Notes: generated by a model from the letters alone, not told the origin. Counted from the stretch's first letter, positions 56,104-64,000 are shown. The stretch is DNA of 64,000 bases from Vibrio sp. Isolate34 (GCF_022397915.1 NZ_JAKEUO010000003.1:178518-242517), one strand, 5' to 3'. Program-made: numbers and translations.

Positions 56104-56122
56104 GAGAATGAATATCATTAAT
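56104..56122 (-). promoter_or_regulatory. Fur-like box near mtlA promoter
   Basis: The 19-bp sequence on the minus strand (starting ATTAATGATATTCATT) matches the classical Fur box at 15 of 19 positions. It directly adjoins the CRP-like site at 56121-56140. Confidence 0.35.
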
Positions 56123-56140
56123 GCACGATCAAGATCACAT
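56121..56140 (-). promoter_or_regulatory. CRP-like site 1 upstream of mtlA
   Basis: On the minus strand TGTGA-TCTTGA-TCGTG is a good CRP match with one half-site perfect. It lies about 230 nt before the start codon. Confidence 0.5.
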
Positions 56141-56166
56141 TTTATTTTGTAATACTTAAAAATAAA

Positions 56167-56184
56167 TAGTGATCAAAATCACAC
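56167..56184 (-). promoter_or_regulatory. CRP-like site 2 upstream of mtlA
   Basis: GTGA-TCAAAA-TCAC followed by A (56169-56183) is a perfect core. It is 45.5 bp from site 1, centre to centre, which is not an exact number of helical turns. Multiple CRP sites also control mtlA in E. coli. Confidence 0.55.
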
Positions 56185-56465
56185 TTAATAAAATATAGCA
56201 TCTAAGATCTATATAAACCGTATAAAAGAACATCGTGTCACGTATATAAAATATGCACCTAGATGAGCAAAATCGCTATAATTGTAATTTAATTACAGAC
56301 TGAGCTACATTTTGCTAAAAATACAAAACGAGACCTAACGCTCTACTAAAAACATAGACCACTGAACTGCAGTTAGCATTGATAGATGTGTTATTGTATT
56401 TACCTATTCATATTCACCACCGCCTCAACCTGAATCCGCAGATCGCTCTGCTTTGAGAAAAGACT

Positions 56466-57332
56466 ATGTCAGACAAAATTTCCACATCAGCACTCGCGAA
56501 ACAAAAAGGTGTAGAAGCCAAAGCGCTATTTAGTGATCTAAAAACCGCTGGCTATATTGTGCGTTCACAAGAGCGTTGGGTACTGACAGAGCGAGGGGAA
56601 AGTTTTGGTGGGGAGTATGTGGAGCACAAAAAGTTTGGTGTCTTTATCGTATGGCCAGAAAAACTGCTTATCGACTTAGAGTCATTCTCTGGCAAAACAT
56701 TAACCGCGACGCAACTTGGTCACGCCTTTGAGCTCAGCGCCAAGAAGATCAACTTATTGCTCAATGAACTTGGGTGGATAAAGAAAGAAGAAGATGGCTG
56801 GCACGTCACCTCCACAGGCTTAAAAGCCGGAGGTGAACAAAGAGAAGACAAAGCGACTGAGAATTTATTCGTGGTATGGCACGACTCGTTGGTCCGCAAT
56901 AAACGATTAAAGCAATCTGTTGTCGAGTTCTTAGGGCACGATGCAGAAAGCCACTCGACCGATGTGTCGTTTTCTAGCTTCCGTCAGAAATTTGAGGCTA
57001 AACACCGAACCTTAGATGGGCACTATGTTCGTTCAAAGGGAGAGCTGATCATCGATAACTGGCTTTATATGGCAGGAGTGGTGCATGCGTATGAGCGTCC
57101 ACTACCAATATCAAAAGAAGTGATCAGTGATTTTTATCTGCCAAACGGCAAGGTATACATCCAGTTCTGGGGAACCGACTCAGCCCCAATAGCAGAAGAC
57201 AAACGCGTTGAAACGAGAGAAACATACGCAGAACACGGCTTCAGCTTAATTGAGCTCACCCCAGAAGATATCCCAAACCTAGACAGCGTACTTCCACCAT
57301 TATTGCGTCAATATGGCATCAAGGCGTACTAA
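56466..57332 (+). CDS. Winged-helix plus PD-(D/E)XK-like nuclease-fold protein
   Basis: The 288-residue protein appears to have two N-terminal winged-helix-like repeats (about 5-55 and 75-120; SALAKQKGVEAKALFSDLK and TATQLGHAFELSAKKINLLL) and a C-terminal PD-(D/E)XK-like region. The latter has Glu193 in SKGELIIDNWL, Asp222 in SDFYLPNG, and Gln233 in VYIQFWG, where an acidic residue is usual. Some Vibrio entries call such proteins glycerol kinase, which the sequence does not support. It may be a nucleic-acid-binding protein with a weakened nuclease; function unknown. It is divergent from mtlA. Confidence 0.75.
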   Translation: MSDKISTSALAKQKGVEAKALFSDLKTAGYIVRSQERWVLTERGESFGGEYVEHKKFGVFIVWPEKLLIDLESFSGKTLTATQLGHAFELSAKKINLLLNELGWIKKEEDGWHVTSTGLKAGGEQREDKATENLFVVWHDSLVRNKRLKQSVVEFLGHDAESHSTDVSFSSFRQKFEAKHRTLDGHYVRSKGELIIDNWLYMAGVVHAYERPLPISKEVISDFYLPNGKVYIQFWGTDSAPIAEDKRVETRETYAEHGFSLIELTPEDIPNLDSVLPPLLRQYGIKAY

Positions 57333-57624
57333 GCGACTGATCTTAGCGCGCCATCACACATCAAGATCACACTTAAGCTCTAATTGTGGACATTATTTAC
57401 CATAGTGATTTGATATGTTCGCTATTTTTCCCCAGCCCATCTTCTATTATCTTACACCCATCGACTTGAGCTACCGCAGATACTCGATTTAATTGGGGCA
57501 TGTTCGATAACTATTTAGACGTTCAATCTATTGAGATTCGTTTAAGTGCGTTATCTGTTTATTGTTGACGTTACCGAACATAAAACCCTACAACATTTAT
57601 TATTGATAGATATTAGGATTCAAC

Positions 57625-58281
57625 ATGACTCATCCAATCATTACTGATCTAAACACTCGTTACACAGCTAAAAAATACGATGCAGAAAAACGCATCTCTG
57701 CGGAAGACATGGAAGTAATCAAAGAAGCACTTCGTTTGTCTGCTTCTTCAATTAACTCTCAGCCTTGGAAATTCATCATCATTGAGAGCGACGCAGCTAA
57801 ACAGCGCTTCCACAACACTTTCGAGAACATGTTCCAGTTTAACCAACCACATGCGAAAGAAGCGTCACACACGATCCTATTTGCTCATGATCCTAAGTAC
57901 ACTAAAGAGAAATTCGCTAAGCGTGCTGATACAGAAGTAAGCTCTGGTCACCTACCAGCTGAAATGTACGAGCAATTCCTAGGTGCTTACGCATTCGCAG
58001 AAATGAACACAGACGAAACAGGTTTCAACGGTAACTGGACTAAGTCTCAAGTTTACATCGCACTAGGTAACACACTGCACACACTAGCTCGCCTAGGCAT
58101 AGCTTCAACTCCTATGGAAGGTGTAGACGCTGCTATGATCGGCGAAGAGTTTGCTGAAGAACTAGAAGGTCACGTTGTTGATGTAGCACTCGCTATCGGC
58201 TACCACAAAGACGGCGAAGACTACAACCACGGTAAACCAAAAGCGCGTCTAGCTCTTGATGAAGTGGTTACTACGTTATAA
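57625..58281 (+). CDS. NAD(P)H nitroreductase/flavin reductase (FRase I/NfsB type)
   Basis: The 218-residue FMN enzyme reduces nitroaromatics, quinones or flavins using NAD(P)H. The FMN-binding NTRYTAKKYD start, SASSINSQPWKF, and GVDAAMIGEEF motifs match the FRase I/NfsB group, including the Vibrio fischeri enzyme. TTAGGATT precedes the ATG. It is monocistronic, ended by a strong terminator. Confidence 0.92.
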   Translation: MTHPIITDLNTRYTAKKYDAEKRISAEDMEVIKEALRLSASSINSQPWKFIIIESDAAKQRFHNTFENMFQFNQPHAKEASHTILFAHDPKYTKEKFAKRADTEVSSGHLPAEMYEQFLGAYAFAEMNTDETGFNGNWTKSQVYIALGNTLHTLARLGIASTPMEGVDAAMIGEEFAEELEGHVVDVALAIGYHKDGEDYNHGKPKARLALDEVVTTL

Positions 58282-58326
58282 CAGCTACTACGCTGTAATC
58301 GCTAAAAAAATCGCACTGCTTTATTT

Positions 58327-58352
58327 GGCCAGACTCTTGTCTGGCCTTTTTT
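58327..58352 (+). terminator. Rho-independent terminator after nitroreductase gene
   Basis: GGCCAGAC pairs with GTCTGGCC around TCTT, followed by six T. Confidence 0.9.
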
Positions 58353-58367
58353 ATATACGAAACCAAC

Positions 58368-58463
58368 CTAGCCTTCTACGACTAAAAGTTCACCGCAAGA
58401 CTCACACATTGTCGTTGTTACCAAAGCCCTTATATGCATATCTTTATAATGTGATGAGGCCAT
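58368..58463 (-). CDS. Possible 31-residue small protein with CxxC
   Basis: The ATG at 58463 is preceded by AAGGGAA at a workable distance and opens a frame reading MASSHYKDMH to a TAG, with CESCGE near its end. One CxxC motif could bind a metal only as a dimer. Codon evidence is too thin to be sure; it may be chance or a decayed zinc-ribbon gene. Confidence 0.25.
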   Translation of the reverse strand: MASSHYKDMHIRALVTTTMCESCGELLVVEG

Positions 58464-58624
58464 ATATATTCCCTTGTAAGCTTTCAAGGTCGCTTTACTC
58501 ACGTGAGACGGTGGCCATAGCGCAAACGTAATGACCGTTCAGAACCTCATAGATTCGATGAAGGCTGAACGCTGAGGTGAACACGTACAAGCTCTCAAAG
58601 GTCAGGTTCCGTGATAAACACGCA

Positions 58625-58656
58625 CAAAAAAGCCAGTTCACAGACTGGCTTTTTTA
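58625..58656. terminator. Bidirectional terminator after gltS
   Basis: AAAAAAGCCAGT pairs with ACTGGCTTTTTT around a short loop. It sits just past the gltS stop (minus strand). Confidence 0.85.
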
Positions 58657-58678
58657 TACGTTAAACGTGGTGTTCACA

Positions 58679-59905
58679 TTATCCGATAAACGAGATGTAG
58701 CCTTGTAGGATAATCAAGTTAACAATATCGATAAAGAAGGCACCCACGATTGGCACAACCATGAAGGCTTGTGGTGAAGGCCCGAATCGGTTCACCAAAG
58801 AACCCATGTTCATTACTGCTGTTGGTGTTGCACCTAGGCCGAAACCACAGTGACCACCTGCCATAACCGCAGCGTCATAGTTCGAACCCATCACTTTGAA
58901 CGTCACAAAGTAAGAGAAGATACCTAACACAACAGCCTGAACTGCAAGGATGACCAAGAACGGAATCGCAAGGTCAAAGATGTTCCACAGTTTCAAGCTC
59001 ATTAGCGCCATCGCTAGGAACAGTGACAATGACACAGTACCTAGAATATCGACCGTTTCGCTGTCGGTTTTATGCAACTTAGTCACTTCAAAAACGTTGG
59101 TGATGAACACGCCAATAAACAACGCGTAAACGAAGTCAGGAATCATCAACCAAGAAATTTCAAAGGTCGCTACCCATTGCTCTAGATATCTCGCACCCGT
59201 GATACAGATAAGAAGAATGAACAATACTTCAATCACCTTCTTCGCCGTCACTTTGTCTTCTTCGTACTCGTTATAAGTAACCAGTTCAGGGAAGCGTTCG
59301 TGCGTTTGCGTGCCAGTGCCGTATTCAGATTCAAGATTGTTTTTATCAATCAGCTTTTGTGCCACAGGGCTGCCGATGATACCACCAATGATCAAACCGA
59401 AGGTGGCAGAAGCCATCGCGATTTCTAAGGTGTTAGCAATGCCAAACGTGTCTGCGAAGGTTTGAGACCAAGCTGCGCCTGTACCGTGACCGCCAGATAA
59501 CGTGATAGAACCCGCTATCAAACCCATTAAAGGTTCAAGACCTAGGGCGGTTGCCAGTGTCACGCCCACACCATTTTGAATAATGATGTAAACCGAAGCG
59601 ACACCTAAGAACAAGAACACCTTTGCACCACCCTTTATAAGCTGGGTGTAGTTAGCAGCAAGGCCAACCGTTGCAAAGAACATCAACATGAATGTGTTCT
59701 GTAAAGGCAAGGAGAACTCAAGATCAACGCCGTTAAAATGTAGGGCTGTAATAGCAAAAGCGACGATCAAGCCGCCGACGATGGGCTCTGGAATGTTGTA
59801 CTTTTTGAGAACCGGTAGCTTTGCATTTACAAAATGCCCTAGAAACAAAACACTAATCGCGATTAGGAAGGATTCTAGTGGCCCTATTGAAATTAATTGA
59901 TTCAT
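58679..59905 (-). CDS. gltS: Sodium/glutamate symporter GltS
   Basis: The 408-residue inner-membrane glutamate/Na+ symporter has about ten or more hydrophobic segments and the conserved ITLSGGHGTGAAWSQTF and MAGGHCGFGLGATPTA re-entrant-loop motifs, one per repeat. The ATG at 59905 follows AGAGGTT; the open frame extending to 60052 is unsupported. A CRP-like site lies upstream. Confidence 0.94.
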   Translation of the reverse strand: MNQLISIGPLESFLIAISVLFLGHFVNAKLPVLKKYNIPEPIVGGLIVAFAITALHFNGVDLEFSLPLQNTFMLMFFATVGLAANYTQLIKGGAKVFLFLGVASVYIIIQNGVGVTLATALGLEPLMGLIAGSITLSGGHGTGAAWSQTFADTFGIANTLEIAMASATFGLIIGGIIGSPVAQKLIDKNNLESEYGTGTQTHERFPELVTYNEYEEDKVTAKKVIEVLFILLICITGARYLEQWVATFEISWLMIPDFVYALFIGVFITNVFEVTKLHKTDSETVDILGTVSLSLFLAMALMSLKLWNIFDLAIPFLVILAVQAVVLGIFSYFVTFKVMGSNYDAAVMAGGHCGFGLGATPTAVMNMGSLVNRFGPSPQAFMVVPIVGAFFIDIVNLIILQGYISFIG

Positions 59906-60220
59906 ATAACCTCTATTTTTTACGTTCTCATCTTCCCTAATGAGTCTAGTTTTATCTGTAATTGTTTGTGCTGCTCTACCTGTATTTATGCAAATCGGTA
60001 AGAAATGGTGGATTTGCAAGCCGAACACAATACTGCGTCTGCCTAGTGTCATGTTAGTGGCACGTTAACTTTTATAGGAGATAGAAGGTTTTGTGACAAC
60101 AATCACCTCCAAATAAGTCTAGGCTGATACAAATGTTATTGTCGATATTCCGCTTTCTGCATACCTAAGAAAGCAAAAAGGAGCTATTGCTAGCTCCTCT
60201 TTCATCACCATTGCTGGTAA
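59906..60220. other. Intergenic region upstream of gltS
   Basis: This 315-bp spacer holds the gltS promoter and a CRP-like site, and ends at the yibL stop. I see no other feature. Confidence 0.5.
60091..60108 (-). promoter_or_regulatory. CRP-like site upstream of gltS
   Basis: GTGA-CAACAA-TCAC at 60093-60106, preceded by T, is a full CRP core about 195 nt upstream of the gltS start codon. Confidence 0.45.
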
Positions 60221-60577
60221 TTAGAATTTTTTCGGTGCGTAACCCGTCATAACCTCAATGCGAAGCTCTTTACCAATCTTCGTCATTGGGTGAACAACCA
60301 CTAATCCTTTTACAGACTTTTTCAGTTTACCCATATCTGCTTGCTCAGCTTTCGTGATTTCACGGCTAAATGGCATATCAAGCAACGACTTACGTTCTTG
60401 ATTCACATCGAAGCTTTGCTTGTGCTTAAGCTGGGCAATTTTCTTCGTTAGCTTCTTAATCTCTTCTTCAAACTGACGAACAACAGGACGATCATTACGA
60501 GTTTTAGCAGCATCTAACTTGTGGCGACACTTGTCTAGACGGTTGTTAATTTGTTGAAGTTCGTTTTTAGCACTCAT
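60221..60577 (-). CDS. yibL: YibL-family ribosome-associated protein
   Basis: The 118-residue basic protein matches YibL: a coiled-coil N-terminal half (LQQINNRLDKCRHKLDAAK) and a short C-terminal domain (VVVHPMTKIGKELRIEVMTG). In E. coli yibL lies beside the mtl operon; here it is within 5 kb of mtlA. It is ribosome-associated, with no defined activity. Confidence 0.9.
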   Translation of the reverse strand: MSAKNELQQINNRLDKCRHKLDAAKTRNDRPVVRQFEEEIKKLTKKIAQLKHKQSFDVNQERKSLLDMPFSREITKAEQADMGKLKKSVKGLVVVHPMTKIGKELRIEVMTGYAPKKF

Positions 60578-60770
60578 AATAATTTCCTAAGATTAAGCAA
60601 GCCAATTCGGATTGGGGCGCGGAGTATAGCACAAGGATTTACGTGAACCGAAATTTATCTTAAAAATCACCGATGGGATGAAATCTAACCTAAACTGTCT
60701 TTCAATCCACCTTCAGTCGCTCGCGAATCAATCTAGAGCTGAACATTCAAACAAATCACAAGGACCCGCG

Positions 60771-61580
60771 ATGACACACCTGAAACAAGCACTGATCTAT
60801 AGCCTAGCCATTGGCTCTGTGTTTGCCAAAACTTATGCGTCCAGTGAAGCATCTAATGACAATACACTGCCTAACAACTTAATCGTTGAATATGCAACGC
60901 CTCAAACCGATGAAGAAAAGCAGATCAAGCAAGAGATTGAGCTCAGCGGTGTCAATGACACCGTGATTGACCTATCTAATCAGCTATTCATGTTCAAGCA
61001 GCCCTTGGTCATTCAATACGGTGGCGACGATGGCCCACTCTACGATCCACAAACCCATCAAGTGCTCATCCCATATGGTTTCTACGCTGAATCACTCAAT
61101 TACTTTGAGAAGAACCAATACGAAAAAGAGTACGGGAAATCGGCACAAACCGGGGCTGTCGATACCTTGCTGCACACCCTACTTCACGAAGCAGGACATG
61201 CTTATATCGAAGACCAAAAGATTGCCATCTTGGGCAAAGAAGAAGATGCGGTCGACAACCTAGCGACTATTCTATTGCTTAACTATGTGGAACACGGTGC
61301 CGATGCTGCTATCAGCGCAGCTGACATGTTTGCCTTCGAATCTGAAGACCGCCCTGAATATTATGATTTAGGTGAATACATCGATGAGCACAGCTTTGAC
61401 CTTCAACGCTACTTCTCTACTTTATGCTTGGTGTATGGCAGCGACCCTGAAGCCTATAAGAATTTACTCGATGAAGTAGAAAACGATTATTTGAAAGACA
61501 GAAAGGAGTTCTGCGTCGAGCACTTTGATGTGATTACAGAGAATTGGCATCAGTATTTAAAAGACAGTAACGAGAGCTAA
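60771..61580 (+). CDS. Exported DUF4344 metallopeptidase-like protein
   Basis: The 269-residue protein has a signal peptide (about 1-23, ending FAKTYA) and a zincin-like motif HEAGH at about 139-143, followed by EDAVDNLATILLL, as in DUF4344 putative metallopeptidases. It is predicted periplasmic or secreted. Substrate unknown. The ATG at 60771 follows AAGGAC; an upstream extension to 60678 is unlikely because it would bury the signal peptide. Confidence 0.82.
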   Translation: MTHLKQALIYSLAIGSVFAKTYASSEASNDNTLPNNLIVEYATPQTDEEKQIKQEIELSGVNDTVIDLSNQLFMFKQPLVIQYGGDDGPLYDPQTHQVLIPYGFYAESLNYFEKNQYEKEYGKSAQTGAVDTLLHTLLHEAGHAYIEDQKIAILGKEEDAVDNLATILLLNYVEHGADAAISAADMFAFESEDRPEYYDLGEYIDEHSFDLQRYFSTLCLVYGSDPEAYKNLLDEVENDYLKDRKEFCVEHFDVITENWHQYLKDSNES

Positions 61581-61678
61581 AAACAAACGGCTTTGGCATC
61601 AGACTCCAAAGCCGCTATTCAGTTATTAAGTCAATAAGTCAATAAGCTAACACACGAATAGGTCGCTTGGCTTAAGCC

Positions 61679-62065
61679 CTAGACCTTCACTTTATATTTA
61701 AGATCTTGAGCTTCATCGCCTGTCATGCCTCGGAATCCCCAACAGTGCGAGGGCTGTTCTTTGATGGTAATTTCAATATCAATAGGAGAGATAGCCAGTT
61801 GCTTTTCTATTTCAGAAAATATCTTCTTAATTAAGCGCTTCTTGGTGTTTACCGCTCGACCTTCCATCATATTGATCTCAATAACGGTGTAAGCCTCTGT
61901 CCGTCCTTCAGGGTAAAAGAAATCGTCTCTTTCTAAAGGCACAAACCGATGTGCGCGCTTGTCATCAGGTAAACCCATCTCACTGTTCAAACACTGCTGC
62001 AACACGTTCGAGAGTTGCAACTTAATTGGATTTAAGCACTCTTTGATACCATAGATAACAATCAT
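61679..62065 (-). CDS. DUF1904/tautomerase-like small protein
   Basis: The 128-residue protein resembles the DUF1904 tautomerase-superfamily group: a beta-alpha-beta fold with FVPLERDDFFYPEGR and TVIEINMMEGRAVNTKKRL. A residue-2 proline, the catalytic base of classical tautomerases, is absent (MIVIYG), so enzymatic activity is doubtful. The ATG at 62065 fits the AAAGGA ribosome site better than the one two codons upstream. Confidence 0.75.
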   Translation of the reverse strand: MIVIYGIKECLNPIKLQLSNVLQQCLNSEMGLPDDKRAHRFVPLERDDFFYPEGRTEAYTVIEINMMEGRAVNTKKRLIKKIFSEIEKQLAISPIDIEITIKEQPSHCWGFRGMTGDEAQDLKYKVKV

Positions 62066-62259
62066 GACCATTCCTTTGATGCGATGTCAGGTAAAGAAGA
62101 ACGTTAGATAGCAGCATCGTCTAGCCATTCGCTTACTATTTGTACATATAGTACCTAATACCGTCGATGAAAGAAGGTTAAAACAATGAATTTATGAACA
62201 GGTGCAACAAAAAACATACCCTCACCAAATGGCAGCAAACCATTACAGCCACAGCGAAT

Positions 62260-62286
62260 TGATCGAACCCTAGCGACTGCCCGTAT
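62260..62286 (+). promoter_or_regulatory. ECF-type promoter of the LON-domain gene
   Basis: TGATCG (62260-62265), a 16-bp spacer, then CGTAT (62282-62286). This has the same form and spacing as the promoter in front of the sigma gene (62995-63020). Confidence 0.55.
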
Positions 62287-62322
62287 ATCTCCCTGAATCA
62301 CATCTCAACTAAGGAGCGCTAT

Positions 62323-62943
62323 GTGCCTAATACACCTAGGAAGACCACACGGACAAAAGCCGAACCAGAAACACCCGTAAAGTCTTCTCTAGAACTCGCT
62401 GTGTTTCCCCTCCCCGTCTTCCTGTTACCAGGAGGGAGACAGAGGCTGCGCATTTTCGAGCCCAAATATCTTGCGATGGTCGCACATGCAGCGCAGGGCG
62501 ATGGCTTTATCATTGCCACTCAAGACAACGTGAACTCAGAACACCTCAGCTCTTGGGGAACCAAAGTATCCATCGTCGACTTTAATATGTCCGATGACCA
62601 GATATTGGAGATCGACGTGGAAGGTCAGCAACTTGTGCAGCTTCACTCCTCTCACAGAGACACCGTTGGCCTAATAAAAAGCAAATTCAGACCACTGCCC
62701 CATTGGCCGGTTCTCGAATACGACGTGCCCAACGTGTTTACTGCGTTTTTGGTACAACTGTTTCGCGACCACGATTCGATAAGAACGCTCTACCCCACAC
62801 CTGATTTCGAAAGCCCGCAATGGATTTGTGCGCGACTTCTCGAGATTATGCCTATCCCTTTGGAAAAGAAAACAGAGTTCACCGAGCCAGCTAGCTTTCC
62901 CTCTTTAGTTCCTTTTTTGAATCAAATCATTACGGGGCAATAA
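62323..62943 (+). CDS. LON peptidase substrate-binding domain protein
   Basis: The 206-residue protein is a stand-alone LON N-terminal domain (AVFPLPVFLLPGGRQRLRIF to about residue 200) without protease or ATPase parts. Such proteins are uncharacterised and may act as adaptors. AAGGAG lies 6 nt before the GTG at 62323; an ATG at 62321 is out of frame. A promoter of the downstream sigma factor's type precedes it, which suggests it belongs to that regulon. Confidence 0.85.
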   Translation: MPNTPRKTTRTKAEPETPVKSSLELAVFPLPVFLLPGGRQRLRIFEPKYLAMVAHAAQGDGFIIATQDNVNSEHLSSWGTKVSIVDFNMSDDQILEIDVEGQQLVQLHSSHRDTVGLIKSKFRPLPHWPVLEYDVPNVFTAFLVQLFRDHDSIRTLYPTPDFESPQWICARLLEIMPIPLEKKTEFTEPASFPSLVPFLNQIITGQ

Positions 62944-62994
62944 TCACTTTTCTTCGCTATAATTTTGTATAGTGAAAATTAATTTAACTTAAAG

Positions 62995-63020
62995 TGATCC
63001 CGACCTTCAACTTTCACGTA
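62995..63020 (+). promoter_or_regulatory. ECF-type autoregulated promoter of sigma/anti-sigma genes
   Basis: TGATCC (62995-63000), a 16-bp spacer and CGTA (63017-63020) fit the known promoter style of the RpoE/ChrR (ECF11) group as I recall it. It lies 34 bp before the sigma start codon. Confidence 0.6.
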
Positions 63021-63053
63021 CTGCCAACCAAATTTGTATGATGGGCAAGTACT

Positions 63054-63701
63054 ATGCAAGTCGAGAGCAGAAGCTTAGGGAAAGGCAAGGAGCATGTCAT
63101 TATCCCAGACGAGAAAACACCGACCGAAACCAAAGTACCAGCAGAACTTTCAAGCTGGTTGATTTTGGTTGGTACAGACCGAGACAAGCAGGCATTTACT
63201 TGTTTGTTTAAGTTCTTTGCTCCCAAGATAAAGCGTTTCGGAATTAGCAAGTTAGGCGGTGAGGCCGCGGCGAACGAGCTGGTTCAAGACACCATGACCA
63301 ACGTTTGGAAGAAAGCCCATCTCTATAACGAAGATAAGGGCGCCGCGACGACTTGGGTCTACACCGTGATGCGAAATGCAGCTTTTGATATGTTGCGTAA
63401 GGTAAAAGCCAAAGCGGAACAGACTATCGCAGATGACATCTGGCCTGTCGACGCGATGGTTGCAGAATCTCAAAGCGAAGAACTACCGTTTGGTGATCAT
63501 TTGATGAGCCGACACGTAATGACTCAAATAGACAAGCTGCCTCTGGCTCAGAAAACCATCGTTAAAGGGGTTTATTTTCAAGAACTCTCTCAAGAGCAAC
63601 TTGCACAACAACTTGGCGTCCCACTTGGAACGGTGAAATCACGTCTAAGACTCGCTTTAGCCAAACTTAAAGTTCACATGGGGGAACAAAAACATGATTA
63701 A
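63054..63701 (+). CDS. ECF sigma factor, RpoE/ChrR group
   Basis: The 215-residue ECF sigma factor has region 2 (about 50-115; FKFFAPKIKRFGIS and AANELVQDTMTNVWKK) and region 4 (about 165-210; ELSQEQLAQQLGVPLGTVKS). It is followed, with an 8-nt overlap, by a ChrR-type zinc anti-sigma gene. This group responds to singlet oxygen or related oxidants. It is probably autoregulated from 62995-63020. Confidence 0.9.
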   Translation: MQVESRSLGKGKEHVIIPDEKTPTETKVPAELSSWLILVGTDRDKQAFTCLFKFFAPKIKRFGISKLGGEAAANELVQDTMTNVWKKAHLYNEDKGAATTWVYTVMRNAAFDMLRKVKAKAEQTIADDIWPVDAMVAESQSEELPFGDHLMSRHVMTQIDKLPLAQKTIVKGVYFQELSQEQLAQQLGVPLGTVKSRLRLALAKLKVHMGEQKHD

Positions 63702-64000
63702 ACATCACCCTAACGAAGCAATGTTGAAAGACTTTGCAGACGGCACGCTTGCTGACTCAGTTTCTTTGATTGTGTCAAGTCATGTAGAACTATGTGAACA
63801 CTGCCAAGAGAAAGTAAAACAGTTAACGGCTGAAGCGGCAAACAAAGCGTTCGACAAAGAACCTGCGTTCGCGAGCGAAAAGTCAGACAGTTTTTCAATG
63901 GACGATGTGGATTTCGACTTTGATGCAATTGAGCAAATTACTGCTGATTTATCTCAGTCGGTGGAGGTTGAACCTAAGGTAGAACAAGTCACTGTTGCAA
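63694..64000 (+). CDS. chrR: ChrR-family anti-sigma factor, cut by window end
   Basis: The first 102 residues are visible. The N-terminal zinc-binding anti-sigma domain includes HHPNEAMLKDFADGTLAD and the H-x3-C-x2-C set in SHVELCEHC. An acidic linker follows (MDDVDFDFDAIEQI). The cupin domain typical of ChrR would lie beyond the window. It overlaps the sigma gene by 8 nt, so the pair is translationally coupled. Confidence 0.9.
   Translation, partial: MIKHHPNEAMLKDFADGTLADSVSLIVSSHVELCEHCQEKVKQLTAEAANKAFDKEPAFASEKSDSFSMDDVDFDFDAIEQITADLSQSVEVEPKVEQVTVA

Larger units (their letters stand above)
55901..56465. other. mtlA promoter and long leader region
   Basis: This 565-bp divergent region holds CRP-like sites, a Fur-like box, and a predicted long-range stem in the mtlA leader (CCGAAAGTGT at 55937-55946 with 56032-56041). 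In V. cholerae an antisense RNA, MtlS, is made opposite the mtlA leader; an equivalent may lie on the plus strand here, but I cannot define its ends. TGTAAT-N3-ATTACA near 56285 lies towards the plus-strand gene at 56466. Confidence 0.5.
58282..58678. other. Intergenic region, nitroreductase to gltS
   Basis: This 397-bp region holds two terminators at its ends and, between them, a possible 31-codon small gene on the minus strand. Confidence 0.5.

Overview
The window is Vibrio-type gammaproteobacterial DNA. Support comes from a uhp hexose-phosphate locus, an mtlA-mtlD-mltR mannitol operon, a GH18 chitinase of the Vibrio ChiA layout, NhaD, a CsrB-type RNA with a GacA/VarA-like upstream box, a Vibrio DUF2850 protein, and the divergent hdfR-maoP pair. 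The sugar- and lactate-use content would suit a second chromosome, but that is an inference. I saw no rRNA, tRNA, intact insertion sequence, prophage or CRISPR array.

Layout. 1-9.2 kb: a truncated prolyl oligopeptidase gene behind a LysR gene, divergent from the lactate operon lldP-lldD-dld. 9.3-14.6 kb: a small gene, then a four-gene Opp/Nik-type ABC importer operon with a fused permease and a Zur-like box at its start codon; related direct repeats flank the block. 14.8-18.5 kb: a MATE exporter, and an AraC regulator divergent from a PLP aminotransferase, with a paired direct repeat between them. 18.7-20.8 kb: trhO, a YdcH-family gene and a GNAT gene. 20.8-27.3 kb: manA and the uhpT-uhpA-uhpB-uhpC locus. 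27.7-32.1 kb: DUF1840, a diguanylate cyclase, pirin, ppnP and DUF2850. 32.5-35.0 kb: secreted chitinase. 35.2-42.3 kb: alpha/beta hydrolase, TetR, AEC transporter, acyltransferase, a tandem PTPS protein, an AraC relic, a START-domain protein and MAPEG. 42.6-42.9 kb: csrB-like RNA. 42.9-46.4 kb: yjiG/yjiH, nhaD and a lipoprotein. 46.5-48.4 kb: alkylation repair (ogt and an Ada/AlkA fusion). 49.0-50.4 kb: hdfR/maoP. 51.0 kb: nagB. 52.1-55.9 kb: mannitol operon. 56.5-62.1 kb: a nuclease-fold protein, nitroreductase, gltS, yibL, a metallopeptidase and a tautomerase-like gene. 62.3-64.0 kb: a LON-domain gene and an ECF sigma/ChrR anti-sigma pair cut by the window end.

How parts fit together. Chitin degradation feeds nagB. 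UhpT imports hexose phosphates, and mannose-6-phosphate would go to ManA. The uhpT and manA promoters share a 43-bp block with two CTAAGA repeats 22 bp apart and a CRP-like site at identical spacing, so manA looks like a UhpA-regulon member. CRP-like sites also precede mtlA and gltS. The LON gene and the sigma gene share a TGATCS-N16-CGTA promoter, implying one ECF regulon. Other unexplained signals are a branched RNA fold between lldP and lldD, a Fur-like box and long-range stem in the mtlA leader, and 8-bp and 16-bp tandem repeats downstream of chiA and of the tetR gene.
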